A stretch of DNA of 64,000 bases, from assembly GCF_954871325.1 (NCBI RefSeq), contig NC_088778.1, positions 8,589,743-8,653,742 on the forward strand, written 5' to 3'. The first letter of the stretch is position 1; each line of letters begins with the position of its first letter. Under the pieces are notes generated by a model. It worked only from the letters and a program-made list of their open reading frames with translations, searched no databases and had not been told where the DNA came from. A program made the translations under genes and the position numbers. This stretch comes from Gordionus sp. m RMFG-2023. Its lineage: Eukaryota > Nematomorpha > Gordioida > Chordodea > Parachordodidae. Below, one piece after another: positions 49,744-62,230 of this stretch.

Positions 49744-50647
49744 AATTAAGTTTGATTTATTGACAACCCTATTTTCTTCGAAATGGTTTGCAATTTTGTA
49801 CAAGCCAAGCTTGTTATTAACAATTCACCCAAAAAACAAAGTGATTAAAATAAATTTAAATGTTTCTATTCTAAAAACAATAACACTAGCCATAGTAGAA
49901 GCGGCAGAATCTTCACAATTTTTTAAAGCTGTCCTCAAAGTATTATAAATTGGAAATAATTTTAAAATAGCTTTGTATATATGATTAGCAAGCCTCTATA
50001 AATATAAAATAAACAATAAACTTTTAAAATCGAAACAAATAAGCTATTATTACCGAGTGATATTATTGTGGCGTAAAAATCATTGCGATTTTGTCAGTAC
50101 ACTTTAAGCTTTAATATTTAGAATATTTCTCTTTTTTAGAATATTTATATTATTATACGACTATAGATTCAATTATAATTTGGATTATAATCCCTTTTAT
50201 TTTTTTTCCCTCTTCATTGTTTGAATATACAATTTGAGGGCAGTTTCCCCATCTGCAAGTTGTTTGATATTGTCTTTAAAAAAGGTACTATTTCAACGCT
50301 TTTCTTTATATTGTTAAAATTTTACCCTTCATGTTTTTTTCTATTATTGTCTGTTCATCGTGTGCAATTATTTTTTTAAGCATTTATATTTTTTGGTTAA
50401 TATTTTTGGGCATATTTTGAAAAAATAATTTGACTAGACAAGAAATCTTTTGACTAGGGATGATTAAATACAAAATTAAAAAAATTTAAAAAAAAAATTC
50501 CCCCATTCAAATTTTAAGAAGCAGTAGCCTGGACCCCCCACCCTTACCATTGTAGGCGCAACTGAAATTTAATATCGTTTAGCTTTAATGTTTTTTATTT
50601 AACTACTAAACATTGGCATAAGATGACTTAGTTTGAACTCATTCATA
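49744..50647. other. Upstream region of the phosphatase gene
   Basis: AT-rich. A CCCCCCACCCTTACC patch near 50534-50548 followed by TGTAGGCGCAACTG resembles an end of the AGGCGTA-type repeats. No promoter element is recognised. An in-frame TGA at 50624 precedes the ATG at 50648. Confidence 0.35.
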
Positions 50648-53600
50648 ATGTATTTACACATGTATAGAAAAAAAGTTTATGTAACTTGTGCTATAACATT
50701 TGGCTTTGCGCTTATTTTCTATATTCATTATATTTTATTATTTAATCGAAAGGAAGTAGCCTATATAAACTTAAAAGATCTTCTAATAATTTGTATAGCT
50801 GCATCCGAGAATGGAGGATCCTTAATTTATAAAGTTAGATCAGATAATAATTTAAATAAAACAAGTAAAGGTAAAACTAAAGAAGGTGCAAATGATCCCC
50901 TAACTAATGGAGATATATATTCAAATATAATAATGCAGAAAACAATTAAAACTTTATTTCCAGGAATAAAAGTTTTAAAATTTTATCACATCACTTAATG
51001 CCCTAAATGATAGATTGTTTCAGAAGAAAAAAACCAACTAAAAGATATTAAAATAACAAATCACATAAAGAGTATAACTAATATTCCTGATCAAATTTAT
51101 AATCAAAATGATTTGCTAATATGGATTGATCCTTTAGATGCAACTCAAGAATTTACAGGTAATATATGATTACATATGTACTCAATTTTATTTTTTTTAA
51201 TTAGAAAATCTCTTGGATTATGTTACCACAATGGTATGTGTAGTTGCTAATGGGGAACCAATCATTGGAGTGATTCATAAGCCATTTCAATCAAAAAATA
51301 ACACATGTTAATAAGTTTTACAATGAATTGCTACCATTTAAATTTTTAGAATGCCCATGCAGATTGATTATAATTTGCATGTGATGCTGATTCAGTCACT
51401 GACATTTTTTTTATTTATGCATTTTTAAAAATATATATAATACTCTTAATTGATATAAAATTTTTATTAACCCCTCTCACAATATTTTTAATTCTCTAAA
51501 TAAAATAGTTCTCCATCTGTTAAAAGCATACAACCAGGATATAAGATACAAATAATTGGGTTAAAATCCTAATCAATTTCTTTTGATATAAATATGTTAT
51601 ATATATTAAAACACTCGCTGTAATTCTTTTCCTATTTCTCAGTATGGCTTCTTTATAGATAATTAGGTCTATGATTTAACGAAGAAGTTATAATATAATA
51701 TTATACCCATATTTTTTTTGACAAAGCAACTCAAGTTAAAAGCAAAATAAATTTGACTAGTTATTATAATTCTTATATTGATATCATATAATATGAAATG
51801 ATATGCTATATACATTATATATTTTTATTCATCGTTGACAAAGGGGCTATTTTATTAATTAAGACTGAGGTAGGGATATTTTGACTACAATGAAGCCTCT
51901 AAAAATAATCATCTCTTTATAATGTCCACTTTATAGTGACGCCCTCTATATAATGACCATTGAATAAACCGCTAAAAGATTTTAATACTGTTAAATTATA
52001 TATCTATAATTTTTTTTTAGATTGGGCTTGGGTTGGAAAAGGACATTCCCCCAACTTAGAGAGAACGACTTTTACAGATCAAAAAAATGTTATAATCTCA
52101 CGCTCCCATCCTGGGGAAATAGACTCGAGTATTGCAGCAATCATTGGGCAAGATAATTTTACTGTTGTATCTGCTGGCGGAGCTGGTTTAAATGAATAAA
52201 TATATTATATATACATATAAATTATTGTTTGGAGAGGATGGGTGTAGGAGGCTATTGATTCTAATGAAGGAACAGGACACATTGTGTGGCCCGCTAATGA
52301 CTAATCATAAGCATCTGATTTTCTTAAGCGGTCTCTCCCTTTTATAATTTATGAGTATTTTAAGTCAGCTTTTTGTATGACTTTGGCGTGAACATGTTTT
52401 TTTATAAAATTTGGCTTTACACTATTATAAAGATTTAAATATTGTTTTTTTAAGAAAATGTTGTTTTATAATTGTTAGCGTCAATGAGCTTTTTCTGGCA
52501 ATGTGTTATTTTTCCAAGTTAAAATCATTTTTTGAGCACGTTTTTTTAAATTTTGATTTACAGGAAATGTATTTTATCATGTTTGGAATATCTACCCTAT
52601 AAATGTCAGACAATTTTGCCATAAACTTTTGAACTTAATATAATTTATATTAGTTTCTCCATAGATTTTTTTATATAAATTATAAATGACTCAAAGGTTA
52701 ACGTCAAAATTATCTTCAATTCATATGATAGGTATTTTAAATATGCTAGAATACATTTCCCTTAATGTCCTATTTTTAAATTTAAAAAAACGCTCTCAAA
52801 AAATGATTTGAAGTTGAAAAAATAACATATGACGCTAACATAATGATATTTATTCACTTAAAACAGGTGGGATGGGAATAAAGGGGATTCAATTTAAAGA
52901 TAACGAATGAGACATTTAATGATATTTAACCAATATCTCATTTCATTATGTAAAGATAATGAATGGGATATATATATATTAATATTTAACATACTATATA
53001 AAGTAACTTAAAATGTGATTGGTTGTTTTTGTCATTACTAAGGCCAGATAGTTTAACTTCTGTTGCACCTTGTTTTATAGGTAAATTCTTAATTTGGGAC
53101 TTCACATGCTTATCTTCATTTCCAAAAAATGTAAATTCTTATCCGGTTTATATAGCCGAGATAAAAAATCTATAGGATCGCCTGTTGGAGGACACGAGGC
53201 AATAAGCACCTTTCTTCATTCCACACTTGACATACTCCTTAAACTGGAGGACATCTTTACACTTCTTCCATCACACAAGTCCTTTTTTTTGCTAAAAAAT
53301 TTCTTTTTTATACCAAGGATTCTCTACGCACTTCGGTCAACACCAATTTTTAAATATCCTATTCCTCTCCAAACTTACGAAAAAGGAATAAAGGACTTAA
53401 CCGAAAAAATAGTAAATATCAGATTCAACGAAACCGCTTGGGCCCAAGCAACTCTTCCAACCAAATTTGGTGGTCTCGGCATCAGATCTCCACTTGACTT
53501 AGCAACAACTACTTTCATATCGAGTAGTCTCTTGACAAAGCCAATAACCACCGCCCATAATTCTAAAGAAGACCTTTCCTTAATCGTGGCTATGGATATT

Positions 53601-56600
53601 TGGAAAACAAGGATCAATGCCGATTCTCATCCCCCCACAACCCATAAACAGAAAGACTGGGATGCACCATTGGTTGCTCGCTGCGTTGAAAATCTCTTAT
53701 CTAGCATGCAATCTACCTACCGCACCCTATTCTCTTCCTTGCTCAATGGTACGGGACATGAGTTTCTTGAGGTCATCCCATCTACCAATCTTCAGCTTCA
53801 ACTATCCAACAATGAATTTACCCATGCCATCGGCATTCGTCTAAATTGTTCCATCACTCACCCCCACATCTGCTCAGGGTGCAACTCGCCAGTTGACTCG
53901 AAGGGTAGACATAGTTTACATTGTCGCTCCTGCAATGGACGATTCATCAGACACAAGCAATGTAATACAATCATCCAACATGCTCTGAAATCCGCCCAAA
54001 TTCCTTCCACGTTAGAACCACAGGGTCTTTTTAGATCTGACGGTAAACGTCCTGATGGGATCTCTCAAATCCCATGGAGGAGAGGCCAACTTTTGGTATG
54101 GGACTATTCCTGTATTGACCCCTTGGCCCCATCCAACCACGCCATCAACATCCTTGACCAGAAGGAACAACTTAAAATTTCTAAATACACAGAAATAATA
54201 AACGATCATTGCTTCATCCCAATCATATCAACCACTCTTGGCACCTTCGGCAAACTCGCCTTAGCATTTTTCAAAAACTTAGGATCACAAATCAGCAAAC
54301 TCTCAGAAGAACCTCGAGAGGGTTTTTTTCTTCGTCAACGATTATCCATAGCGATTCACAAAGCTAATTATATCAGTTTCAATGGTAGCCTTCTAGCCAA
54401 AGAGCTATCATAGACAACGCTTACGTTCCTTTTTCATTTTTGTTTCCCTGCGTCACACCATCTCCGTTCTTTTTTTTTAATAGTATTATTATATATTTTT
54501 CAAACATTTTTTAAATATATTAAAATTTATTATTTTAATATATTCAAAAACAGATTTGTTTATTTAAAATACATAAATTAAAATTTATTTGAATACTAAC
54601 ATTAATAAAATCAACCAATTATATTTTTTTACCGATTGTTTTTGAACATATGTAAAGTGGAACTTTACAATTTTTTTAAAAAATAAGCCGCAAAATAAGA
54701 ACCCTTACATTAGAACCCAAGGAATTTTATTTTTTATACCAAAAAATTTAAATACTAAAATATAATTTTATTCGTATTTTTTTGAGAACTTGTAGTTCCA
54801 ATTCCGTTTTTATAAAATAAGCGTTTTTATTATATGATTTATAGTTGGGTAATTACTATATTTTAAGCCAATTTTTAGACAGCTTAAGAAAATCGGTTAA
54901 CCGAGTATTTAGCCCACAATCACTTTAGCCTCTGGATTTTTCCTACAGTTTAAATTTGAAAAAAACTAATAAAAAATTAAAAGGCCTTATAACATAACGG
55001 ATTTTCTCTAGCACCTTCCTGTAGCTAGAGCCAAATTCGCCAACATTTAGTTATTACCCAATTATAGTCATTACATTACATTCTAAAAAATACAAATAAT
55101 TATAAATTACATCTTTTTAAAAGGAACCAGTTGTAGTTACAGTTTTACCAAAAATATAGTTATAATTTAAGAGCGCTAATAAATACTGTATTAACTTTAA
55201 AAAATATATAAAATTATAATGCCATCAAAAAAAATTAATTTTAATGATATATTTTTAATTTGATCTTTAATTTTTATTTCGTATTTGTGATTAAAAGTCA
55301 ATCACAAATTTGACAGTAGCCAAACCATGTGAAATCATCTCTCTCGATAACTTGGACATTTATCAGAACCGAAACTTGAACTCTATTATTTTTATCTAAC
55401 CTGAACCAAACCGAGATTTCTTATTATTCAGATCCCTAATTCAATCTTCCTTTGGACCCTCTTTTTTTCCATGTCTTAAAAGAAATTTTCGCTTATTTAT
55501 TTTTGTAGATTAGTCATGCCAACGATTGTTCAATCGCAGCAAGGGAAGGCGAAGATAATATATAAATGTTTATCTAAAGTTTATTCTCAAATACTTGCCC
55601 CATTTCTTTTGTCGATCAACTATATGCAATGTCCAAATATGTTAAGCCCAAGTGTTCTTTACAATGGCCCAGATTTGTAAGATGCATATTTCAAATGCAA
55701 TAAAAATTTCTTTAACTGCAACTGCATCCATCTAAATATAATCAATGGCTAAGTTTACAGTATTCTTTAAAAAATATATATGTATGGATTTTTAAAAAAT
55801 AAAATATGATTAGAAAATACATGTGATTAGGCATGTGTAAAAAATTTTTGATCAGGTAGGTAAAATATGTTTTTTACTTTTATTTTATCTTATTAGTCTG
55901 ATTGAACCGCTCGTTTCGGACCTGCAGATATCGGAATTATATTTTAATAATAACTCTTAATAGCTCCTTTTATGTTCTTAAAATATGAAATTACCTCTAA
56001 AAAGCACTATATACGAATTGGGAATTATAAAGCTATTAATAGGTACTTCAATTTTGTTAAATAACATATTAAGTTTTTTAAATCATTCATATTACATAGC
56101 ATTAAAATAATGCGATAGTGATTACCGGGCGGGCGGGTGGGCTGGTTAAGAAAAATATTTAAACAATGGGCGACGGGTTAAAAGATTTACAACTGGTATT
56201 TATTATTTAAATCATTTAAGTAAACATTAAAAAAAATATGCTCACTGAAATTTCAACATTTTTAATACCAAAGTACCGATAACTAAGGATGTTGTCGTCG
56301 GAAGAAATTAATTAGGTAAAAAATATATCGAAAACATGTTGGATATGATTTGCAAGGAAGAATATAACATCAACATGAATGAAAATTACTTTTTTTAATA
56401 TATATTATTAATGGTTTCACTTTTTATTTAAATATCTCACTTGAGTAGAGGATACACTTCAAACGGATATATACTTTGATGAAAACGGCAAGAAAAAGAT
56501 TCATCAAAGCTATCAAAATTAGCTATAAAAATATTAACAATTCCAGCAACCAGTGCTTCTTCTGAACGAGGAATTAGCATTGCTGGAAGGTTTTTAGTAT

Positions 56601-57320
56601 CAATAATTACTAATTTTTTTATGTTTGATATAGCAATTTCATAAATTATTAAATTTTATTGTAGGGATGTAGCGCTGAAATAAATCTTTTTTAATATTAG
56701 ATGTTAAAAATTGAAAGTATAAATAATGATTGGGTGGTGGTCGGTTAGATAATTATACTGAAGAGCGGGCGGGTATATTTATTTAAAAACTGTTGGGGGC
56801 CGGTTTATTTATTAAAATATTGGACAGGCGATTGTGGAAACCTGCCCATTACATACTTCTAATAGTGATAATTGAGTATGTTTTTATTATATAATAAAAT
56901 AATTTTATTATGTTGAATTGAGAAGTTATTTCATTATCTAATTTATATCTTAAAAGGTGAAAAATATATATTACAATTATACATTATTTAGTGTATAAAT
57001 TTTCATTTCAATATTTTTTTTTTATATGAATTTTTATTTGGTTGGTAGCATTTCAAGGCAATCGTTTTACATAGGAAACCAAAAATTTTAATAAATTTAT
57101 ATATTTATCAAAAATAGGTTACAAAGTTTTAGAAGTAGTCAGTGGTAGGGCCGATATATACTTACACACAACCTATATCAAAAAATGGGATATTTGTGCC
57201 GGAAACGCCATCCTAAACGCTCTCGGGGGTTCAATGGTTGATTTGAAAGGTCGCGAAATACAATACGGTGATCAAAATGATTATATATTGAAAGATGGAT
57301 TAAAAGCTACTCGATCTTAA
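50648..57320 (+). CDS. Golgi-type 3'-phosphoadenosine (PAP) phosphatase, BPNT2/IMPAD1 family, five exons
   Basis: Exons: 50648-50971, 51014-51158, 51205-51306, 52021-52185, 57118-57320; 312 residues. The N-terminus has a few basic residues and a hydrophobic segment (about 10-33), a type II signal anchor that would place the enzyme in the Golgi lumen. [23 protein letters not shown] (111-113), [11 protein letters not shown] (145-155; D147 and D150 bind metal in the family), VISRSHPG, SAGGAG and [12 protein letters not shown] (267-278, D270) follow in family order. Relatives remove the 3'-phosphate from PAP, the by-product of sulfation, and are Mg2+-dependent and lithium-sensitive. It is shorter than the human protein (about 359), mostly by its shorter N-terminus. 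Intron 4 is 4.9 kb and holds three transposons. An AATAAA at 57454 suits polyadenylation. Confidence 0.93.
52474..52839. repeat. Self-complementary MITE (GTTAGCGGCAA family), copy 3
   Basis: Runs from GTTAGCGTCAATGAGC to ATGACGCTAAC. The two halves pair over most of the length (CAATGTGTTATTTTTCCAAG, AATCATTTTTTGAGCACG and their complements). It lies in intron 4 of the phosphatase gene. Confidence 0.65.
53041..53112 (+). pseudogene. Isolated restriction-like endonuclease motif of a LINE
   Basis: [20 protein letters not shown] followed by DFTC repeats the RPD...G..L+WD.TC pattern of the LINE endonuclease domain at 54048-54110, but in a different frame and directly before that LINE. It looks like the tail of a second, related copy. 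Confidence 0.5.
53094..54480 (+). mobile_element. 5'-truncated R2-type LINE with restriction-like endonuclease; 439-codon open frame
   Basis: The open frame 53094-54413 has no stop over 439 codons. The first half resembles the region after the reverse-transcriptase core ([32 protein letters not shown]). The second half has a zinc knuckle C260-X2-C263...H273-X3-C277, then RPDG (319-322), VWDYS (D337) and K361...K364-Y, the PD-(D/E)XK restriction-like endonuclease layout of R2-like LINEs. The catalytic reverse-transcriptase motifs lie upstream in a full element and are missing here. It sits in intron 4 of the phosphatase gene, in the same orientation. The open frame suggests a young copy. The exact clade is undetermined. 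Confidence 0.82.
54481..56114. other. Phosphatase intron 4, middle part
   Basis: AT-rich. About 54850-54960 (TAAGCCAATTTTTAGACAGC, then a GAGTATTTAGCCCAC phrase) may be a decayed TTGTTAAACGG-type MITE. About 55330-55440 carries AACC/GAAC phrases of unclear origin. No exon recognised. Confidence 0.35.
56123..56861 (+). mobile_element. Internally deleted hAT element with perfect 8-bp duplication
   Basis: Flanked by ATAGTGAT on both sides (56115-56122 and 56862-56869). The ends carry GCGGGCGGG-type blocks on the left and AACCTGCCCATTACATACTT on the right. Near 56510-56600 it encodes a hAT dimerisation segment, [18 protein letters not shown]. The rest of the transposase is gone. It lies in intron 4 of the phosphatase gene. 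Confidence 0.75.
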
Positions 57321-57453
57321 TTTTATTTTTTAAATGTAAACAAATCATATACTGCTTCGTGTTTCAGGGAAAATAGATTTGTATAAATAATAATTAGTAT
57401 TATATATATATATAATTATGATTATATAATGTTGAAAAATAATATATATCGGG

Positions 57454-57459
57454 AATAAA
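57454..57459 (+). promoter_or_regulatory. Candidate polyadenylation signal of the phosphatase gene
   Basis: AATAAA 134 bases after the stop codon. Such hexamers are frequent by chance in AT-rich DNA. Confidence 0.4.
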
Positions 57460-57594
57460 ATTGGGTAAAATTGTTGGATTGCTTTTAAAATATTTTTATT
57501 TTATGGGGCAAAAAAAATGGAGTTTACACGCTTATTAAACACATTTTAAATGTGTTTAACTTTTGCTCAAAAATAAAAGTCTTACTTAGTTGTG

Positions 57595-57909
57595 GTTAGC
57601 GTCAATGTGTTTTTTCCGGTAATGAATTATATCGAAAATATCTATCATGTTTGGAATACCTACTTTATAAATTTCAGACAATTGCCGTGAACTTTTGAAC
57701 TTAATATAATTTATATTAGTTTTTTCATAGATTTTTTTATAAAAATTATAAATGACTCAAAGGTTAACGGCAAAATTGTCTACAATTTATAAGATAGGTA
57801 TTCTAAACATGCTAAAATATATTTCCGGTAAAATTGTAATTCTAAATTTAAAAAAACGCGCTCAAAATAATGATTTAATAGTTGAAAAAAATAACACATT
57901 GCCGCTAAC
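57595..57909. repeat. Self-complementary MITE (GTTAGCGGCAA family), copy 4
   Basis: Runs from GTTAGCGTCAATGTG to CACATTGCCGCTAAC. The left half is shortened relative to copy 1 but complementary blocks around ATTTATAAGATAGGTATTC persist. It lies just downstream of the phosphatase gene. Confidence 0.65.
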
Positions 57910-58829
57910 AAATATATTTAATTTATTTATTAAACTAAAAAAAAAATATTTTTTTAATAAAATTAATTCCATTAAAAAATTATTTATAAATGATGCCTTT
58001 TTTGATCTCTAAAGATTTTTTGGGGAATGCTCAAAGAGTATCTTTAAAATTCAGAATCTTTCTTGCAAAAAATATTCTATAAGAAAAATTTTCAATTTTA
58101 TGATCTTTGAAAAATGTTTTTCTCAAAATGTTGGGAAAAAATTAATATCTTTAGAGATTTTTCAAACTCTGTTATATATATAAGAAATAATTATATAAAC
58201 AACATTTATGTTGTTTTTTATTTGTAGAAAGCAGCCTTGTATCTAATATCAAAAAATGTCTTAATTTTTTTTTCTTTAATAATTTTGTAAGAAAAATAAT
58301 TCAGTAAATAATGTTAAATTAAGCTAGAAAGAAAGAATATCTCATTAGCCAATTTGGCAGTTTTCGTAAATCTCACTTTAAATTTAAGCTAGGAAAAATA
58401 TTTCCCCTTGCAACTTCTCCCACCCCATTCTCTTAAAAAATGAGTATAATATGTCATAAATAATTATTTTTAAAAAAAATGTATACCAACTTGCAAGATT
58501 CTACTTTCCATTCATAAAAATATAAGTAAAATAAAATGGGCTACGAAATTCCCAAAGTGTAATCACCTGGGGTTGAATGACTTGGAAACTTGTTTGGGGA
58601 TGATGCTTTATTGATTGCATTTTAAAATATTGAAACTACTAATAAAGGATTAGCCCCGTACCATTTATCAAAATCCACAAAAAATAGTAAAGAATACCGG
58701 AATTAAAATGGTCATTATTATGCTTGGACCTTAATCAAATCTGATTATGATCCAACACTCTAGGAAATAATTTTTAATCATATGACCTGTCAAATTGGAT
58801 AATTTATTAACAATCATTAAATTTTATTA
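57910..58829. other. Intergenic AT-rich sequence
   Basis: No coding frame, RNA gene or repeat end recognised. Confidence 0.35.
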
Positions 58830-58950
58830 AAAACTTAACCCCATAACTCTCAAATCTTTAGTTAACCCTAACCCATTTTCTTACCTAATCCTACTTACTT
58901 GTATAACTTTATATTTATTTCATCCAATTAAAAAAAATGGGTTATTATCA
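58830..58950. repeat. Dispersed repeat, inverse relative of 4690-4865
   Basis: TTAACCCTAACCCATTTTCT, TAATCCTACTTACTTG and TCATCCAATT are the complements of phrases at 4690-4865 in the same order. The class is unknown. Confidence 0.4.
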
Positions 58951-59139
58951 TATCCAAACTATAGTAGAGCTAGAGATGTATAGAGGGAGGGTTATGAAAT
59001 CGTTTGTATAAAGCGTATTTGAAAATATATATTTAAAAGATATCGCAACTTGCTAACAGTTAATTATATTCCAATTATAATAAATAACTCCTGCCGTTCA
59101 AGGATATTTTAACATAACTTAATTATAAACTATGAAAGT

Positions 59140-59312
59140 TTTTAAGTAAACGGCTTGAATCAGCCTAAATTACGATTTTAGGCAAAGTATTCCATAAGTC
59201 AATAGATATCCAAATCTTCTGCCATTCATGTGCAAAATATCTAGTATTGCGCAATTTTTTTTGGCTAAAATATTGAGTTAGACGTTTTCAAAAAATCGAG
59301 CTTCTTAACACT
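59140..59312. repeat. TTGTTAAACGG-type MITE, copy 6 (decayed)
   Basis: TTTTTAAGTAAACGGCTTGA at the left, TTTGGCTAAAATATTGAGTT in the right half and CTTCTTAACACTA at the right end match the family layout. Confidence 0.55.
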
Positions 59313-59806
59313 AGTTTTAACTTTATAAATTTATTTTGGAGTCTTCTTCGAGTGCCAAATTTCACTTTTTAATCTTGCTATAATTTAAACATGGCCATAG
59401 GAAAATAATGTTTTAAAGAAATACATGCATCCTCTTTGTCGGATTTATGTGGCATAATATGGAATGTGATATAGAAAATTTTAATTTCAGGAATATCATA
59501 AATAAAATCGTAGTACTTCAAAATGTAACCTAACATTAGTTTTATTACAAATAAAAAATTTAATTCCCATGTATTTGGTAAACTGTAACCATTTTTATTA
59601 TAATTATTTGGTTTTTATAAAAAGGTGGATTCCTTTATTAGTCCAAGAAAATAATTTAAATTATGCAATAAAAATTTTGAAATGTTAAAATTTATATTAT
59701 GGTTGGTAATTAGGCTCTGTGCAGATACTTATGATATAGTTGATTGTTTATTTAAGGTTGTATTTTTATTTCACTGTTCAGTATCTTTGTCCGACGTATA
59801 CCTTAT

Positions 59807-60179
59807 CATAGGCGTACATGATTTTTCTGGATGAGGGGTACTATTAGATGTGGTTTCCCCTATAAATTTTATTCAAGGTCTTTAGGTTCACTTGTTGCAA
59901 ACTTTTGGCTTTATTAAATTTTTATAAAAATAATTTTAAGTCACTATTTTTTTATAAAAATGCTTTTTTCCTAAAAATTTTTAATTATCGTCCTTATTTT
60001 AAAAAGTTATAAACTTTTATACTTTTTTCTTATAATGATGATATATTATATATTTTTTTTAAGGGAGCTGGGGTTTGGAGATGTGTGAGGGGGAATTTTC
60101 TACTGGCTTAAAATGATATTTACTAGAACAGACAAATTTTTGAATGGGGGATTTACCTTCCCTCCCTGCTGCGCCTATG
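59807..60179. repeat. MITE-like repeat (AGGCGTA family), copy 2
   Basis: The left end is CATAGGCGTACATG and the right end (reverse strand) is CATAGGCGCAGCAG, forming terminal inverted repeats. The interior has GGGG/CCCC patches and GGCTTAAAATGATATTTACT. Related to 4101-4440 and 36845-36958. Confidence 0.55.
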
Positions 60180-62230
60180 CTTTATACTATGAGTTACATG
60201 GTATAAGATATACCGATCGTTGAAGATAATTTTTTTTTGTCTAAGGTATTATGGAAGAAAAAATGCCGAATTTTTGTGTGGATATTAAAACTGTTTTTAA
60301 ATAATTATTTTCCTAACTTATCAGTTATATATTTTACAATACGATTTTAGGTTCTTTTATAATTTACCATTAAAATTAGACATAGATTATGGTTTTTAAA
60401 TTAATAAATTTTTCCATATAGTTTTACATTTTTATAGCAACTGATATTGATAAATCTCAGAGTCTGTTTAAGTATTTAGTTTAGTTTTAAAAAAATCATT
60501 ATTTTAGCAAAATTTGACCTTTATGAAATAGCCCCCCCCCCATCCTTCCCCGGGTTTTTCTATTTCCAACCCTGGTTTTTTAAACAACTTTTTGTTCTGG
60601 CATGACACAGAAATAAAAAAAATTGTTTTTAAAACCCTTACTCACAGTGTTAGCATGTCTCTAAATTATAAATTTTCATTAGATAACATATTTTTTGAAG
60701 GTCATTTTTTATCCACGTCATTAAAAACTCAATGCGATAACGATAACAGTTATGAAGGTATTTATTTTATGTCATTATATAAAACGTTATTTTCTTCTAT
60801 ATTTTAACACAAGAGAAAAATAATTATCACGATCATATATTATTTTTAGTATTATATTTTCTAAAGAGAGAAAAGGGGGGGGGGGGGGGGTTTGGCTCTG
60901 GTGTTCATCATTATCATTTTTATTATCAATATAATTTTTTATAAAACATTTTTTTAATTTTAATCTATATTAATGTATTTTTTATATATAATCATTAATT
61001 ATTAAAGCATTTAGGTTGGTGGCATTTAAAACTGTAAGAAAGTAGTTTATAAAGAAATCTGCCAAAAATTATGTATGAGTGTTTATAATAAAGTATGTTA
61101 TTTAAAAAAACTATTACCAAAGAAATTTACAGAATTTTAAATGTGTCGGAGAGGCCTATATGTATGTCAGGGACCTAAGCCGTGGTCTATAGGATACAGT
61201 CTCTGTTCAGGGGCGAAAAATTATATAAGTTCGGTTACGTTTCAACTGCTTAAAATTTAAAAGGTTCCGTTTTAGGTTGGTTATGGTTTTAGAACAAATG
61301 TAAAGTTATTTGGGGGATTTTGATAAAATTGATTTTATCGAGAAAATATACCATATACTAGAGTTGTTACTTGTATCTACATAAAAAAATGTGGTATCGG
61401 TATCTAGATACTATTTTAAAGGTATCTATCTATTTGTTAGTTAATTTTTATATATAATTTAATTTAATTTTTATAATATTAGAAATAATAACATTTGAAT
61501 TAAATTCATTAAATGTTATGTCCGAGTTTATTTTATTATAAAAACAAACCAGACAAATTTTATTTTTAATCGATGATGACAATATGTTAAATTTAAAAAT
61601 TAATCGTACCTAAGAATTTTCTACGGAGAAAAGGGGGGTGTGGGAGGGGGGTAATTTTTTTTATATTGAAATAGCTTTTTTTTGGAGCATTAAAAATTTA
61701 TTAAAACTAATTATCATATAAAATTTAGGGCCTATTTTTTAATAATTAGATTAGATCTCGGTGAGTAAAGCTAAGTCATTTAATCAATTTTAAGATGTCG
61801 TACTTATGATATAGGTTGAAGAAAAGGTCCTCTCGTTTGTATTTGTACTAATTGGATCATTGCCAAAATATACAGTAAATTTAATATACTTGGAAAACTA
61901 AAAAAATATATTATAAAGTATGCAATGCTTCCATTATATTTCTTGGACGATTATCTATAAAAAATGAACCTTTCATACCATTTAAATTCTGAAATTAATT
62001 GGCATTCAGTAACATTATTATCCTATAAAATATAAATTAGCTAAATATTTAATTTTTAAACATTAAAATATGATATATTCTCAGATTAGAGGAAGTTATA
62101 AGATATAGTATGTTTATATTAAATAGAGCCATTTGTTAAATTACAAATTAAAGTCAAAATTAAATCCAAAAGTGGAATATAATAGGCTATTTTATAGTAA
62201 TCCTCATTTTTTATCTGTGAAAGTCGGGGC
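60180..62230. other. Intergenic AT-rich sequence with homopolymers
   Basis: C-run at about 60532-60542, a long G-run at about 60876-60890, and G-rich patches near 61630. At about 61361, CTAGAGTTGTTACTTGTATC resembles a hAT terminus without a partner. No gene supported. Confidence 0.35.

Noticed and set aside
51905-51960. AATGTCCACTTTATAGTGAC and TCTATATAATGACC resemble Tc1/pogo-type ends
   Set aside because: No opposite terminus or flanking TA duplication could be paired with it.
53375-53844. Additional frames of 75-80 codons on both strands
   Set aside because: They overlap the LINE endonuclease frame and have no motifs of their own.
57752-58012. 86-codon open frame rich in Lys, Ile and Asn
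   Set aside because: It lies across the self-complementary MITE at 57595-57909 and has only AT-driven composition.
61361-61400. CTAGAGTTGTTACTTGTATC as a hAT terminus
   Set aside because: It matches only a few terminal bases and no partner end or duplication was found.
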